DNA of 64,000 bases from Companilactobacillus zhongbaensis (GTDB lineage Bacteria; Bacillota; Bacilli; Lactobacillales; Lactobacillaceae): assembly GCF_003946515.1 (NCBI RefSeq), contig NZ_RHOM01000002.1, positions 62,001 through 126,000 of the forward strand, written 5' to 3'. A program made the translations under genes and the position numbers. Each line of letters starts with the position of its first letter. Position 1 is the stretch's first letter. The notes beneath the pieces were generated by a model. It did not search any database, was not told the DNA's origin, and worked only from the letters and a program-made list of their open reading frames with translations. Positions 10,146 through 19,475 of the stretch are shown here, piece after piece.

Positions 10146-11114
10146 ATGACAGCAGAAACTATGGTCAATAATTTGTTGACAGAAGCATGTACTAATCGTA
10201 TTTCTGATATTTACTTTTTACCGAAGAAAGATACTTACGTGATTGAGGCTAAGAATAGCCTGACGACTTACACGGTCGCCGAGATGAATTACGATGAGAC
10301 CTTTTCTTTGATGAACTATTTGAAGTTCAACGGAGGACTCGACATTTCGGAACGTCGTAGAGCTCAAAAGGGCTCGTTTAGTTACACTTTTCAAAACAAT
10401 CAGATTCACGTGCGGATCTCGTCCGTCGGTGATTTTTTAAATCGTGAATCGTTAGTTATTCGTTTGATCTACCCCCAAGAAACTGTTTCCGATAATGATG
10501 TCGATTTACTAAATTATTTGCTTCCTTATGCACGATTGAAAGGGATGATGATTTTCTCCGGTCCTATGGGTTCAGGAAAGACTTCGTTGATGTACAACCT
10601 TGCTCGGATCGTTGGTCGCAACAAGAAAGTGATGTGTATCGAAGACCCGATCGAGATCGCCGAAGAAAGCTTTTTACAGTTGCAAGTTAATGTCGAAGCA
10701 GGGATGACCTATGAAGAGTTGATCAAAACCAGTTTAAGGCATCGTCCTGAGCTTTTGATCATCGGTGAAGTAAGAGACCAGCAGACAGCTCAACAAGCCG
10801 TTCAAGCGGCCTTGTGTGGCTATACAGTCTTCACTACGATTCATGGGAAGTCGAAGTATTCCGTTATCCAGCGTCTGAAACAATTAGGCGTTTCTAGTTT
10901 TGAGATCAACAACGCCGTCAACTTGATTTCGTATCAACGACTGATCCCAACGAATAACAAGCTAGAGATTTTTGCTGATTTTTTAAATAACCAACAGATC
11001 GAGCGTTTCCAAGCGAACGACCAACGTGACCGTAAGTGGCAAAGCTTGCTGAATAGCGCTCTACAAAAGAGGATCATTACTAATGAAATTTACGATGAAT
11101 TTGTCGCTGGGTAA
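10146..11114 (+). CDS. comGA: ComGA, competence pseudopilus assembly ATPase
   Basis: This is a GspE/PilB-type secretion ATPase that powers assembly of the DNA-uptake pseudopilus at the inner face of the membrane. Of its 322 residues, the Walker A GPMGSGKTS is near residue 140, the Walker B region LLIIGEVRD near 200, and the His box in TTIHGKSKYS near 225. The GGAGGTGAAAC ribosome site is strong. The last codons overlap comGB. It heads a tightly packed comGA-GB-GC-GD-GE-GF-GG operon. Confidence 0.95.
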   Translation: MTAETMVNNLLTEACTNRISDIYFLPKKDTYVIEAKNSLTTYTVAEMNYDETFSLMNYLKFNGGLDISERRRAQKGSFSYTFQNNQIHVRISSVGDFLNRESLVIRLIYPQETVSDNDVDLLNYLLPYARLKGMMIFSGPMGSGKTSLMYNLARIVGRNKKVMCIEDPIEIAEESFLQLQVNVEAGMTYEELIKTSLRHRPELLIIGEVRDQQTAQQAVQAALCGYTVFTTIHGKSKYSVIQRLKQLGVSSFEINNAVNLISYQRLIPTNNKLEIFADFLNNQQIERFQANDQRDRKWQSLLNSALQKRIITNEIYDEFVAG

Positions 11115-12093
11115 CCGGGTAACGAGCCGTTTTCAAGCCGACTATTTACTCTTGATCAGTAAGCTTATGAAAAATGGCTTCTCCTTGAATCAAGCAATGC
11201 GTTGTTTAAAATTTTTAGACCAGGACAATCAGATCTATCAAAAAATTTATTCAGACTTAGAAGAAGGCTACATGTTATCAACGTCAATGAAACATTTACA
11301 GCTGCCGTTAGTCGTTCAAAATCAATTGGTGATTTCACAAATGAACGGTGGTCTCCAGCAAACAGTCGAACAATGTGGTCACATACTGAAGCAAAAAGCC
11401 CAACAACAAGCCAAACTCAAAGAAATACTAGCCTATCCAGCGTTTATCATCGGCTTTTTAAGCGTGATGGTCGTGGGGATGAAAGTTTACATCTTGCCCC
11501 AGATCCAAAGCAATACCACTAATTCCTCACTTGATCTTTTTATCCACGGCCTCACGATCATAGCGGTACTTTTGATCATCACTGGTGCAGGGTTCGTCTG
11601 GTATTTACGAAGGCAAAATGAATACCAACGAGCGCAAATTTTGATCAAGCTCCCACTGTTAAAGACCAGCTACTTGAATTTTTATCAGTTCACGATCTTG
11701 CAAGGTCTGGGGATGCAATTTTCTCAAGGACTGGATCTGCAAAAGATTTGTTTGAACAATCAAAATTTCGTTGATGGCTCGATCCAAAACGTCATCGCGA
11801 ACAAATTACTAGGATGTCTCAAATCAGGCGATTCACTACAAGAAGTCATCCAACAAGAGCCATTGCTGCCGAATGAATTAAACATGATCTTCAACATCGG
11901 AAATGGCGGTGCGGAAGTAGGCAGCGACTTATTACTGCTCTCAGAATTAAAATACCAAGCAACACAAACGGCAATAAAAAAGCTGATCAATCTTGTCCAA
12001 CCAGCTCTATTTGGGTTGATTGCAGTCTTCATCTTGATTGCGTACTTGATGATCTTATTGCCGGTATATTCGATGATGAAGGGAATGAATTAA
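11083..12093 (+). CDS. comGB: ComGB, pseudopilus membrane platform protein
   Basis: This polytopic GspF/PilC-family protein forms the membrane platform on which ComGA acts. It has 336 residues, with membrane segments near residues 120-140, 160-185 and 305-330 and two homologous GspF halves. The start ATG at 11083 overlaps comGA by 32 bases after an AGAGG site. It ends directly before the comGC start. Confidence 0.92.
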   Translation: MKFTMNLSLGNRVTSRFQADYLLLISKLMKNGFSLNQAMRCLKFLDQDNQIYQKIYSDLEEGYMLSTSMKHLQLPLVVQNQLVISQMNGGLQQTVEQCGHILKQKAQQQAKLKEILAYPAFIIGFLSVMVVGMKVYILPQIQSNTTNSSLDLFIHGLTIIAVLLIITGAGFVWYLRRQNEYQRAQILIKLPLLKTSYLNFYQFTILQGLGMQFSQGLDLQKICLNNQNFVDGSIQNVIANKLLGCLKSGDSLQEVIQQEPLLPNELNMIFNIGNGGAEVGSDLLLLSELKYQATQTAIKKLINLVQPALFGLIAVFILIAYLMILLPVYSMMKGMN

Positions 12094-12441
12094 ATGTTAA
12101 AAAAACGCAAAGGATTTACTTTGATTGAAATGGTGGTTGTCATGCTGATCATTTCGATGTTGCTATTGTTGATCGTGCCTCAGCTGGCACAGCGAAAAAC
12201 AGATGCCCAAGAAACTGCTAATGAGGCAGTTGTTGAAACAATTCAATCACAAGTCAATATGAAAGATGAATCAAAATACAAAAAAGAAGAGATTTTAAAA
12301 TGGAAGACTGACTTGAAAGAATTGCCTGGTCTTAATGACAATCAAAAAAAGAAGATTACTGAATTGGGTCTTTATCTGTATAAAGACGGTAATGTTAAAC
12401 GAGGAAAAGACACTGCAAAGTCATCAAATACCACCCCGTAA
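12094..12441 (+). CDS. comGC: ComGC, major competence pseudopilin
   Basis: This is the major pilin of the DNA-uptake pseudopilus. The N terminus MLKKRKGFTLIEMVVVML carries the class III signal: cleavage by the ComC prepilin peptidase after the Gly of KG, with Glu at +5 of the mature chain. A 20-residue hydrophobic helix follows. The 115-residue length is slightly long for the family because of a charged C-terminal extension. The gene begins immediately after the comGB stop. Confidence 0.94.
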   Translation: MLKKRKGFTLIEMVVVMLIISMLLLLIVPQLAQRKTDAQETANEAVVETIQSQVNMKDESKYKKEEILKWKTDLKELPGLNDNQKKKITELGLYLYKDGNVKRGKDTAKSSNTTP

Positions 12442-12847
12442 ATTAGGTTTCAGCTTAGTCGAAGCAATACTAGCGTTATTAATTTTTTCAGCTTTGATAT
12501 CTATTGGCGCGTACCAAATCAAAGATTATCAACGTCAAACTGAAGAAAAAGTAGCTTTAAAGCAATTTGAAGCAAAGTGGAATCAGGCATTAACAACTAC
12601 ATATTTAAAGAAAGTCGCGGGTGAGATTAGCTTCGATGACAGAAAAATTAATTTTACGATCGGTAGTAAACGAGATGTTTTGTTATTACCTAGAACATTA
12701 AAAGCTAAATTCCATGAAACTTTAAATATTAATAACAATGGAACTACAGGCCCACAAACTATTTGCTTTGAGGCTAACAATGGCAAAACACAATATTTTT
12801 ACACTGTCCAAATGAACTGGGGTGTTTTAATTGCAAAAAATCCGTAA
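12392..12847 (+). CDS. comGD: ComGD, minor pseudopilin
   Basis: This is a minor pilin of the competence apparatus. The type IV pilin signal KLGFSLVEAILALLIFSALI is plain near residues 17-36. The start is uncertain: the ATG at 12392 overlaps comGC by 50 bases and gives a short basic leader, whereas the longer frame back to 12335 has no better ribosome site. The product is about 151 residues. The identification rests on the pilin signal and operon position, since minor ComG pilins have little sequence conservation. Confidence 0.82.
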   Translation: MLNEEKTLQSHQIPPRKLGFSLVEAILALLIFSALISIGAYQIKDYQRQTEEKVALKQFEAKWNQALTTTYLKKVAGEISFDDRKINFTIGSKRDVLLLPRTLKAKFHETLNINNNGTTGPQTICFEANNGKTQYFYTVQMNWGVLIAKNP

Positions 12848-13118
12848 GGGATTTCTTTTGATCGAATCGATGACTGCTTTGTGGTTGGCCGTTTTGATTA
12901 TTTCCACTTTAACGCTGACTGTTTTTGTCCAATACCAACAACTTAAACAATTAGAAACTCGAGTAACGGCCCACAAACTGATCTGGGAGCGATTGAGAGA
13001 TGACTCAGCACCCACGAAAACAACCTTTAGCAATCACACGTACCAAACTATTGCAGACAAAAATTCAGTCAAGGTCATTGGCGATGCTGGTAAGACATAC
13101 CAAGTTACCTGGCGCTAA
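12831..13118 (+). CDS. comGE: ComGE-like minor pseudopilin
   Basis: The 95-residue product has a prepilin signal RKGFLLIESMTALWLAVLII at its N terminus (Glu at +5). It starts with TTG at 12831, seven bases after GGGGTG, and overlaps comGD by 17 bases. Its position between comGD and comGF supports ComGE. Sequence alone would only say type IV-like minor pilin. Confidence 0.78.
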   Translation: MQKIRKGFLLIESMTALWLAVLIISTLTLTVFVQYQQLKQLETRVTAHKLIWERLRDDSAPTKTTFSNHTYQTIADKNSVKVIGDAGKTYQVTWR

Positions 13119-13542
13119 GAAAGGCGGCTTTTTGCTGAGTGAAGCTGTTTTAGCTTTGTTTGTCACCGTTTTGACGATCTTGATCTTGCAACAAATTACT
13201 ATCCTATCCCATAAAGTTATGAATTTAGAAAGTTATTCCAACATCCAAACTCACATCGTCAAAGACCGACTGGAAGAGCTATTTGACGGGAAAGAATTAG
13301 CATCTCTGGATAATCGATTAAAGATTTCTGGTACTAATAAAGATGGAACACAATTTCAAGCTTCTTTGCGGCTATCGAATGGAATACTAAATGAATCTAT
13401 CAATGGTGGATTCGAACCAATCATATCTAATGTTAAAAAATTTGAACCTAAGCGAATACGGAACAGTTTGCTATTAACGATCACCCTCAAGAATGGCACA
13501 GAAACGGAGATGTTTTTCAGTCATGTTAAATTTGAAACCTAA
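13084..13542 (+). CDS. comGF: ComGF-like minor pseudopilin
   Basis: The pilin signal KKGGFLLSEAVLALFVTVLT lies near residues 11-30 if the ATG at 13084 is used; the frame is open back to 13000, but that would place the signal too deep. The product is about 152 residues, typical for ComGF, with a C-terminal beta-rich region. It overlaps comGE by 35 bases and comGG by about 20. Confidence 0.78.
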   Translation: MLVRHTKLPGAKKGGFLLSEAVLALFVTVLTILILQQITILSHKVMNLESYSNIQTHIVKDRLEELFDGKELASLDNRLKISGTNKDGTQFQASLRLSNGILNESINGGFEPIISNVKKFEPKRIRNSLLLTITLKNGTETEMFFSHVKFET

Positions 13543-13732
13543 GTCAGGCACAATTTTTTTAAATGTTTTAGTTATTTTTTCGATATCGATCATGATCATT
13601 ACCGCTTCCTCCCAAAAATTTTCCACCAGCCAAGGACAATACCTCCTCCTTGATCAACGATATCGGCAAGCAATCTTGAATGAATTGTCGCAACGACGGG
13701 AAATAAAATTTTTGGAATCTGAAAACGCTTGA
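13523..13732 (+). CDS. comGG: ComGG-like small pseudopilin
   Basis: This 69-residue protein starts at the ATG at 13523 inside the end of comGF and begins MLNLKPKSGTIFLNVLVIFS. It has one hydrophobic helix but lacks the canonical Glu at +5, as ComGG proteins often do. It is the last gene of the operon. The assignment rests on position and hydrophobic profile, and it is shorter than most ComGG. Confidence 0.6.
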   Translation: MLNLKPKSGTIFLNVLVIFSISIMIITASSQKFSTSQGQYLLLDQRYRQAILNELSQRREIKFLESENA

Positions 13733-13786
13733 ATTAAGTGAAAATCAACGTTAAAATTTTAATATCATGTGCAAAGAGGTTTTTTA

Positions 13787-14806
13787 ATGGCAGAAGAAAA
13801 TGAAATGCAGAATTATTACGATTTATTGAACCAAGCTTCAACATTACTTCAAAAGTCATTGAGCACTAGTTTCACTGATTCTTTGGCTGAGACATTGACG
13901 AACCTTGCTGATGGTAAAGTATATGTTGAAAACGGGGCACCTGATCCTGAGACTGTGAAGCAACTTGAGGATATTTATTCACAACTCAAACAGATCAGGC
14001 TCACACAAGTTCAAATGAAACAAGCTATCACGGTCAACATTATTCAGGCACAACGCCAGGATAAAGTCGAAGTCAACAAATTAATGACTCCCGATACGAT
14101 CGGTTTAATAGCTAGTTTGATTGCTTTTGAAGTCTTTAATGCACTGAACAAGCACACCGTTAACTTGATCGACCCAACGATCGGAACTGGTAATTTGTTG
14201 ATCGAATTCATCGAACAATTAAAATTGGCTGGTGATTTTGAGATCAATGCTGCGGGGATCGATAACGATGAGGCTTTAGTAGGTTTAGCTAAGGCATTTT
14301 CCGAAGTAATGAATTTGAATTTGGACGCATATCATCAAGATGGGATCGCCGAGTGGGATGTTACTGACATCGACTTGGCAATCGCTGACCTACCAGTTGG
14401 CTATTATCCGATCGATGATAATGCAGCTAAGTTTAAGACCAAATCTGATGAGGGACATTCATACGCTCACCACCTCTTGATCGAACAAACAATGAACAAT
14501 TTGAATGACGGCGGTATCGGGATGTTTATCGTTCCGTCAGCAATTTTCCAAACTGACCAAGCCAAAAAGCTGTCAGAGTGGATGGTTTCAAATGTGTACC
14601 TTCAAGCTGTTCTCGATCTACCATCGAATCTTTTTGCTTCAAAAGAAGCTCAAAAAGCAATCGTAGTTCTCCAAAAACATGGTGGCAATGCTCAACAAGC
14701 TACTAATGTATTAATGGGAACGATCCCTGAGACAGCAAATGTGAAGGAATTTGAAGGATTCAGAAACCAAGTACAAGATTGGGCAAAAAATAACTTTAAA
14801 GGATAG
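13787..14806 (+). CDS. YtxK-type class I SAM-dependent methyltransferase
   Basis: This 339-residue protein resembles the N6-adenine-type methyltransferase family of B. subtilis YtxK, usually found between comG and ackA in Firmicutes as here. The SAM-binding motif appears as LIDPTIGTGNLLIEF near residue 130, and the catalytic-type motif as IADLPVGYYP near 200, a variant of the NPPY motif. Target DNA or RNA is unknown. The start is set at 13787, nine bases after AAAGAGG; an upstream ATG at 13769 lacks a site. ackA follows after eight bases, probably in the same transcript. Confidence 0.87.
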   Translation: MAEENEMQNYYDLLNQASTLLQKSLSTSFTDSLAETLTNLADGKVYVENGAPDPETVKQLEDIYSQLKQIRLTQVQMKQAITVNIIQAQRQDKVEVNKLMTPDTIGLIASLIAFEVFNALNKHTVNLIDPTIGTGNLLIEFIEQLKLAGDFEINAAGIDNDEALVGLAKAFSEVMNLNLDAYHQDGIAEWDVTDIDLAIADLPVGYYPIDDNAAKFKTKSDEGHSYAHHLLIEQTMNNLNDGGIGMFIVPSAIFQTDQAKKLSEWMVSNVYLQAVLDLPSNLFASKEAQKAIVVLQKHGGNAQQATNVLMGTIPETANVKEFEGFRNQVQDWAKNNFKG

Positions 14807-14814
14807 GTATAAAA

Positions 14815-16002
14815 ATGGCTAAGATTATTGCAGTAAATTCAGGAAGTTCAACTTTAAAATGGAAATTGTATTCAATTCCTGAAGAAAATGTTATTGCTTC
14901 AGGTATGGTAGACCGTCTAGGTTTGTCAGATTCAATTTTTAAAGTTAAATACAATGGTGAAAAGACTAGTGAAGTAGGGGACATTCCTGATCACAAGACT
15001 GCTGTTACAAAGATGTTGAAAACTTTGATCAAGTTAGGTATCATCAAAGATTATTCAGAAATTACTGGTGTGGGTCACCGTGTTGTTGCCGGTGGTAACA
15101 TCTTCAAAGACTCAGCTGTAGTTACTGATGAAGTTCTTCAACAAATCAAGGACCTTGCTGAATTTGCTCCACTGCACAATCCAGGTCAAGCTTATGGTAT
15201 CGAGGCATTCCAAGACATCTTGCCAGACGTTCCTCAAGTAGCAGTATTTGATACATCATTCCATCAAACAATGGATCCTGTAAACTACTTATATAGTATT
15301 CCTTACGAATACTACGAAAAATATGGCGTGAGAAAGTTCGGTGCTCACGGAACTTCACATCGTTACGTTTCAGGACAAGCTGCTAAATTCTTAAACAAAC
15401 CAATCGAAGATCTCAAGATGATCTCAATGCACCTTGGTAGTGGTGCTTCTATCGACGCTATCGATGGTGGCAAATCAGTTGATACTTCAATGGGCTTCAC
15501 ACCACTTGCAGGTATTACAATGAGTACTCGTTCAGGTGACTTAGATCCTTCATTATTCTCATACTTGATGAAGAAACTTAAGCTATCAGATCCACAAGAC
15601 ATGATCGACATTTTAAATGAAAAATCAGGTCTCTTAGGTATTTCTGGTGTATCACCAGATATGCGTGACATCATCGCAACTAAAGATGAAAACAAACGCT
15701 CACAATTAGCAATCGATATCTTTATTAACCGTATCGTTAAATACGTTGGTTCATACATGGCATTGATGAATGGCTGTGACGTAATGCTATTCACTGCTGG
15801 TATGGGTGAAGCTAATGCTTGGATCCGTGAATTGATCGTTGACCAATTCAATTACATGGGCGTTAAGATCGATAAGGATGCTAATGAAAATGGTAAGGGA
15901 TTACGCAAGATCAGTGCTGATGATTCATCTGTTACTGTTTTGGTTGTTCCTACTGATGAAGAGTTGATGATTGTTCGTGATGTATTGAGACTTACTAAGT
16001 AG
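14815..16002 (+). CDS. ackA: Acetate kinase AckA
   Basis: AckA interconverts acetyl phosphate plus ADP with acetate plus ATP, the energy-yielding end of heterolactic and mixed-acid fermentation. The 395-residue product shows the family signatures IIAVNSGSSTLKWKL at the N terminus, FGAHGTSHRYVS near residue 180 and MHLGSGASIDAIDGGKSVDT near 205. It shares a transcript with the upstream methyltransferase gene and is followed by a terminator at 16029. Confidence 0.97.
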   Translation: MAKIIAVNSGSSTLKWKLYSIPEENVIASGMVDRLGLSDSIFKVKYNGEKTSEVGDIPDHKTAVTKMLKTLIKLGIIKDYSEITGVGHRVVAGGNIFKDSAVVTDEVLQQIKDLAEFAPLHNPGQAYGIEAFQDILPDVPQVAVFDTSFHQTMDPVNYLYSIPYEYYEKYGVRKFGAHGTSHRYVSGQAAKFLNKPIEDLKMISMHLGSGASIDAIDGGKSVDTSMGFTPLAGITMSTRSGDLDPSLFSYLMKKLKLSDPQDMIDILNEKSGLLGISGVSPDMRDIIATKDENKRSQLAIDIFINRIVKYVGSYMALMNGCDVMLFTAGMGEANAWIRELIVDQFNYMGVKIDKDANENGKGLRKISADDSSVTVLVVPTDEELMIVRDVLRLTK

Positions 16003-16028
16003 TATTAATGTTTTTTAGATTTATATGA

Positions 16029-16064
16029 GGCATATATCATTTTTATGGTATATGTCTTTTTTTG
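16029..16064 (+). terminator. Terminator of ackA
   Basis: GGCATATATCAT and ATGGTATATGTC pair around TTTT and are followed by T7. Confidence 0.8.
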
Positions 16065-16080
16065 ATGTTGTAGTTTGGGT

Positions 16081-16320
16081 TGAGGTTCATTGCCGGTCCT
16101 GGAGGGTTCCGGGAATTGCGACCGCAGAACGCCGTGGGCGTCGATTGAAGCTATCCGGGAAGTTCGCCCGGACATCTTCAATACGAGCCTTCTTCTAAGC
16201 TCCTTCGACGCTAAGAAGGAATTTCACGGCTGACGGTCGAATTCCCTCCACCCTCCAGGACCTAGGTTTGTTCATAAATCTCTGTTGGTGGGGGGGACGG
16301 TACTTATTTTTATAGTGGTA
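16081..16320 (+). repeat. Multibranched inverted-repeat element, copy B
   Basis: This lies 16 bases after the ackA terminator. The outer stem is 16095-16107 (GGTCCTGGAGGGT) with 16250-16262 (ACCCTCCAGGACC). Compared with copy A, both sides have changed together, so pairing is kept. The inner stem GGGAATTGCGACCG pairs with CGGTCGAATTCCC, and hairpin TCCGGG/CCCGGA is identical in design. The tail GGACGGTACTTATTTTTATAGTGGTA matches copy A. The sequence from 16320 to about 16560 is AT-rich with no gene seen. Confidence 0.9.
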
Positions 16321-16564
16321 ATTTTTTTTGCTTATATCGGTTGATCTATTTTTTTCGCTCTTACGATTTTGATGGGATGTGTCTATCTCGTTAATTATTT
16401 TTTTGAGCAAATCATCGGTTGTTATTGTGTTTCAGATGGTATTAATGATGCTTTCATTGATGTTCATTGTCACACGTTCTTCTTTGTCACTTTATGAATA
16501 ATTAATTGATTATTTTTGATGGGTGTATTAAGACGATTATCTTATTCGCCGTGTTTGCGACATT

Positions 16565-16602
16565 TTTTTGATATTATCTTAAATATCATTTATCAAAAAA
16601 TA
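16565..16602. promoter_or_regulatory. Inverted repeat upstream of the oleate hydratase promoter
   Basis: TTTTTTGATA and TATCAAAAAA lie at the ends of a 38-bp AT-rich block about 45 bases upstream of the -35 box of ohyA. It may be a regulator site. Its position is upstream of the promoter, so an activator is as likely as a repressor. Confidence 0.4.
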
Positions 16603-16646
16603 TAATGGTTTTATTTTACTTTTTAAAATTATTAGTTATGAAAACC

Positions 16647-16675
16647 TTGACATTTTGTCTTTTTACTAATATATT
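16647..16675 (+). promoter_or_regulatory. Promoter of oleate hydratase gene
   Basis: TTGACA (16647-16652), 17-base spacer, TATATT (16670-16675); the ribosome site AAGGGAG follows before the start codon. Confidence 0.75.
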
Positions 16676-16713
16676 GTAGTTGTAAAGAGGTATTTGAAAG
16701 GGAGTGTTTTATT

Positions 16714-18390
16714 TTGACACGTAAAGCTTATATGATCGGTACTGGTGTTGGTAATTTGGCTGCTGGGATCTATTTGATCCGTGATGGTGGCTTTAAGGGT
16801 GACCAGATCACTATGATGGGATTGGAAACTCATGGTGCTAATGACGGTGCAGCAGTGGCTTCTTATCAAGATGAATATAGTAATCAAGCACTATCTAACA
16901 CTAAAGGATTTTTGGCTAAAGGTGGTCGGATGCTTAATGAAGAGACTTTCGAGAACCTTTGGGATGTTTTGCGGACGGTTCCGTCACTTGATCATCCTGG
17001 TCAAACAGTAACAGATGATATTTTGAACTTTGATCATGCGCATCCTACACACGATGTTGGTCGTTTGATCGATTCTGATGGACCGCGTGTTAAGGATGGT
17101 CCTAACAATTATCGTCACATGCAATTTAATAATAAAGAACGGGCTTTGATGTCGAAGTTGATGTTGATGCCTGAAAAAGACGAGCAAAAATTGAATAATA
17201 TTAGCATTGCCGAATGGTTTGCTAGCTCACCACATTTTTGGAAGACGAATTTCTGGTATATGTGGCAGACGACTTTTGCCTTCAAACGTGCTAGTTCAGT
17301 TATGGAACTTCGTCGTTATATGAATCGGATGATCCTAGAATTTACTCGGATCAACACACTCGAAGGTGTTACTAGATCACCTTATAACCAATTCGAAAGT
17401 ATCGTCTTGCCAATGAGAAAATATTTGGAAGACCGCGGTGTAACCTTCATCAACAATCGTAAGATCACGGATCTTGAATTCAAGGACACGCCACTTCAAG
17501 ACGATATCATCGTAACTGGTATCAAATATGAAGAAATCGACAACGACAATAAAAAAGGCGAGATCAAGGTCGACGATAATGACTTAGTCTTTGATACGAA
17601 TGGTTCGATCACTGATAGTTCATCCATTGGTGACTTCAATACACCGATTAAAGAAAATATGGAATATGCCCCAAGTGCTATGCTCTGGAAAAAAGCTAGC
17701 GAGAAGTTTTACTCATTGGGTCATCCAGATAAATTCTTCGGTGATAGAACTCAAAGTGAATGGTTCAGCTTCACTATCACAACTAACAGCCACTTGCTAT
17801 TAGATCACGTAACTAGAATCACCCAACAACAACCAGGAAATGCTTTGAATACTTGGATCAACAGTACGCCATTGATGTCATTAGTAGTGCACCATCAACC
17901 TCATTTCCATGCACAAAAACCAAATGAAACTGTCTGCTGGGGCTACTTCATGTATCCAAGAAGAAATGGTGATTACGTTCAAAAACCAGTCATCGAAATG
18001 ACCGGTGAAGAAGTACTCGAAGAGTTCTTGGGTCAACTAGCAGCCGTCGATCCAGCTAAAGACAATATTGCTAACTACCATGATGAAATCGTAGCCAGCG
18101 TAGAAAATGTCATTCCAGTATACATCCCATACGCAAGTGCCATGTTCAATCAAAGAGCCGTCGGTGATCGTCCAGATGTCGTACCAAAGCACAGTAAGAA
18201 CTTGGCCTTCATTAGTCAATTCTGTGAACAACCATTCGACATGGTCTTCACTGAACAATACTCATTCAGAGCAGCTCAAATAGCAGTTTACAAATTATTA
18301 GGTATTCCAATGAGCGAATTAACACCAATGCATCACTACGAAAAAGATCCAAAAATAATGGCTTTAGCAGCCAAAACAATGTTCCGTTAA
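16714..18390 (+). CDS. ohyA: Oleate hydratase (myosin-cross-reactive-antigen family)
   Basis: This FAD-dependent enzyme adds water to the cis-9 double bond of oleic and linoleic acid to form 10-hydroxy fatty acids, a detoxification route in lactobacilli. It has 558 residues. The dinucleotide-binding motif IGTGVGNLAAGIYLIRDGG is at residues 9-27, and the family block NDGAAVASYQDEYSNQ is near 45. The start codon is TTG at 16714 after AAGGGAG. A 35-residue membrane peptide gene follows after 15 bases in the same transcript. Confidence 0.93.
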   Translation: MTRKAYMIGTGVGNLAAGIYLIRDGGFKGDQITMMGLETHGANDGAAVASYQDEYSNQALSNTKGFLAKGGRMLNEETFENLWDVLRTVPSLDHPGQTVTDDILNFDHAHPTHDVGRLIDSDGPRVKDGPNNYRHMQFNNKERALMSKLMLMPEKDEQKLNNISIAEWFASSPHFWKTNFWYMWQTTFAFKRASSVMELRRYMNRMILEFTRINTLEGVTRSPYNQFESIVLPMRKYLEDRGVTFINNRKITDLEFKDTPLQDDIIVTGIKYEEIDNDNKKGEIKVDDNDLVFDTNGSITDSSSIGDFNTPIKENMEYAPSAMLWKKASEKFYSLGHPDKFFGDRTQSEWFSFTITTNSHLLLDHVTRITQQQPGNALNTWINSTPLMSLVVHHQPHFHAQKPNETVCWGYFMYPRRNGDYVQKPVIEMTGEEVLEEFLGQLAAVDPAKDNIANYHDEIVASVENVIPVYIPYASAMFNQRAVGDRPDVVPKHSKNLAFISQFCEQPFDMVFTEQYSFRAAQIAVYKLLGIPMSELTPMHHYEKDPKIMALAAKTMFR

Positions 18391-18405
18391 AAATAGGAGG
18401 GCATC

Positions 18406-18513
18406 ATGAAAAAATTCTTAAAATTCTTAGGTAAACTATTATTAGTCACATCGATCATCGGAGCAATCGTCTTCTTCGGTGGTAAGAAGATCATCGAAAA
18501 ATTGATCAAATAA
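18406..18513 (+). CDS. Small single-span membrane peptide (35 aa) behind ohyA
   Basis: An ATG at 18406, six bases after a perfect AGGAGG site, opens a 35-residue frame: MKKFLKFLGKLLLVTSIIGA, then IVFFGGKKIIEKLIK. It has one hydrophobic helix with lysines on both ends, typical of small membrane peptides. It lies between the ohyA stop and the terminator at 18545, so it is almost certainly co-transcribed. I do not recognise a family. The ribosome site and the fit to the transcript end make it more than a chance frame. Confidence 0.7.
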   Translation: MKKFLKFLGKLLLVTSIIGAIVFFGGKKIIEKLIK

Positions 18514-18544
18514 AATACTGTGATCAGCAAATTATCAGTAAAAA

Positions 18545-18584
18545 AGAGAACTTGGAGTCGTAAAAACTTCAAGTTCTCTTTTTG
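18545..18584 (+). terminator. Terminator of the ohyA transcript
   Basis: AGAGAACTTG and CAAGTTCTCT pair and are followed by T5. Confidence 0.85.
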
Positions 18585-18675
18585 TGTATGTGGATAAGTA
18601 AAACATTGAAGAGTGCATCGGTCATTCTAAAAAAAGCTGAAATCGATTTTTTAGCTTCTTAAAAATGCAAAATAA

Positions 18676-18703
18676 AAAGCCTCTGCAAAATTGCAGAGAC
18701 TTC
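18676..18703 (-). terminator. Terminator of nagB
   Basis: On the minus strand TCTCTGCAATTTTGCAGAGG forms a tight hairpin followed by CTTTTTATTTT. Confidence 0.8.
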
Positions 18704-18709
18704 GAAAAA

Positions 18710-19438
18710 TTAAATTCTTTCGTTGATAGAATCAGCACTTAGATCTGAAGCTGCTTCTTCGTCAAGTAGGATAACAACGTTATCCTTGTTTTGTAATGCA
18801 GAAGCAGGGCAATCAACTGAAGCAGGAGCTTCGATCATTGCCTTAACAGCTTCGGCCTTAGCTTTACCGTAAGCCATCAATACGATTTCTTTACTCTTAA
18901 GGATCGATCCGATACCCATTGAGTAAGCAAACTTAGGAACATCTTCTTCGTTGTCGAAGAAACGTGCATTAGCTTCGATAGTTGAAGCTGTCAAAGGAAC
19001 TTTTCTAGTACCAGCATCAAAAGGTGAGCCTGGTTCGTTGAATCCGATGTGTCCGTTGCGACCCAAACCTAAGATTTGGAGGTCGATAGGGTTGTCTTCA
19101 ATGATCTTGTCATAACGCTTTGTTTCAGCTGCTTCATCAGTTGCTAGACCATCTGGAACGTAAGTCTTAGCAAATGGTTTCTTATCGAATAAGTTAACTT
19201 GCATAAAATGACGGTAACTTTGATCGTTGTCTGGTCCACAACCAATGTATTCATCAAGGTTAACTGAAGTCATATTTGAGAAATCTAAATCACTTTCAAC
19301 CATTAGTTTGTACAATGGGACTGGCGTACTACCTGTGGCAAGGCCAAGAACTTTGGCACCATTATTCATAGAGTCTTTAATTAAGTCGAAGGCTTTGTTA
19401 CTTGCTACATCGCTATTCTTTGCTACGATAACTTTCAT
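18710..19438 (-). CDS. nagB: Glucosamine-6-phosphate deaminase NagB
   Basis: NagB converts glucosamine-6-phosphate to fructose-6-phosphate and ammonia, the catabolic reverse of GlmS. The 242-residue product has the phosphate loop [13 protein letters not shown] near residue 33, the catalytic VNLDEYIG near 64 and [15 protein letters not shown] near 128. The start is set at 19438, after AAAGGGG; a longer frame to 19519 would run over the operator and promoter. It is a single gene with a NagR-type operator on its own -10 region and a hairpin terminator. Confidence 0.96.
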   Translation of the reverse strand: MKVIVAKNSDVASNKAFDLIKDSMNNGAKVLGLATGSTPVPLYKLMVESDLDFSNMTSVNLDEYIGCGPDNDQSYRHFMQVNLFDKKPFAKTYVPDGLATDEAAETKRYDKIIEDNPIDLQILGLGRNGHIGFNEPGSPFDAGTRKVPLTASTIEANARFFDNEEDVPKFAYSMGIGSILKSKEIVLMAYGKAKAEAVKAMIEAPASVDCPASALQNKDNVVILLDEEAASDLSADSINERI

Positions 19439-19475
19439 CGTGTATATTTCCCCTTTCAAAATGGTAAATCTCTCG

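Noticed and set aside
15363-15851. A 162-residue minus-strand frame inside ackA
   Set aside because: It is the antisense shadow of a well-conserved gene, with no ribosome site.
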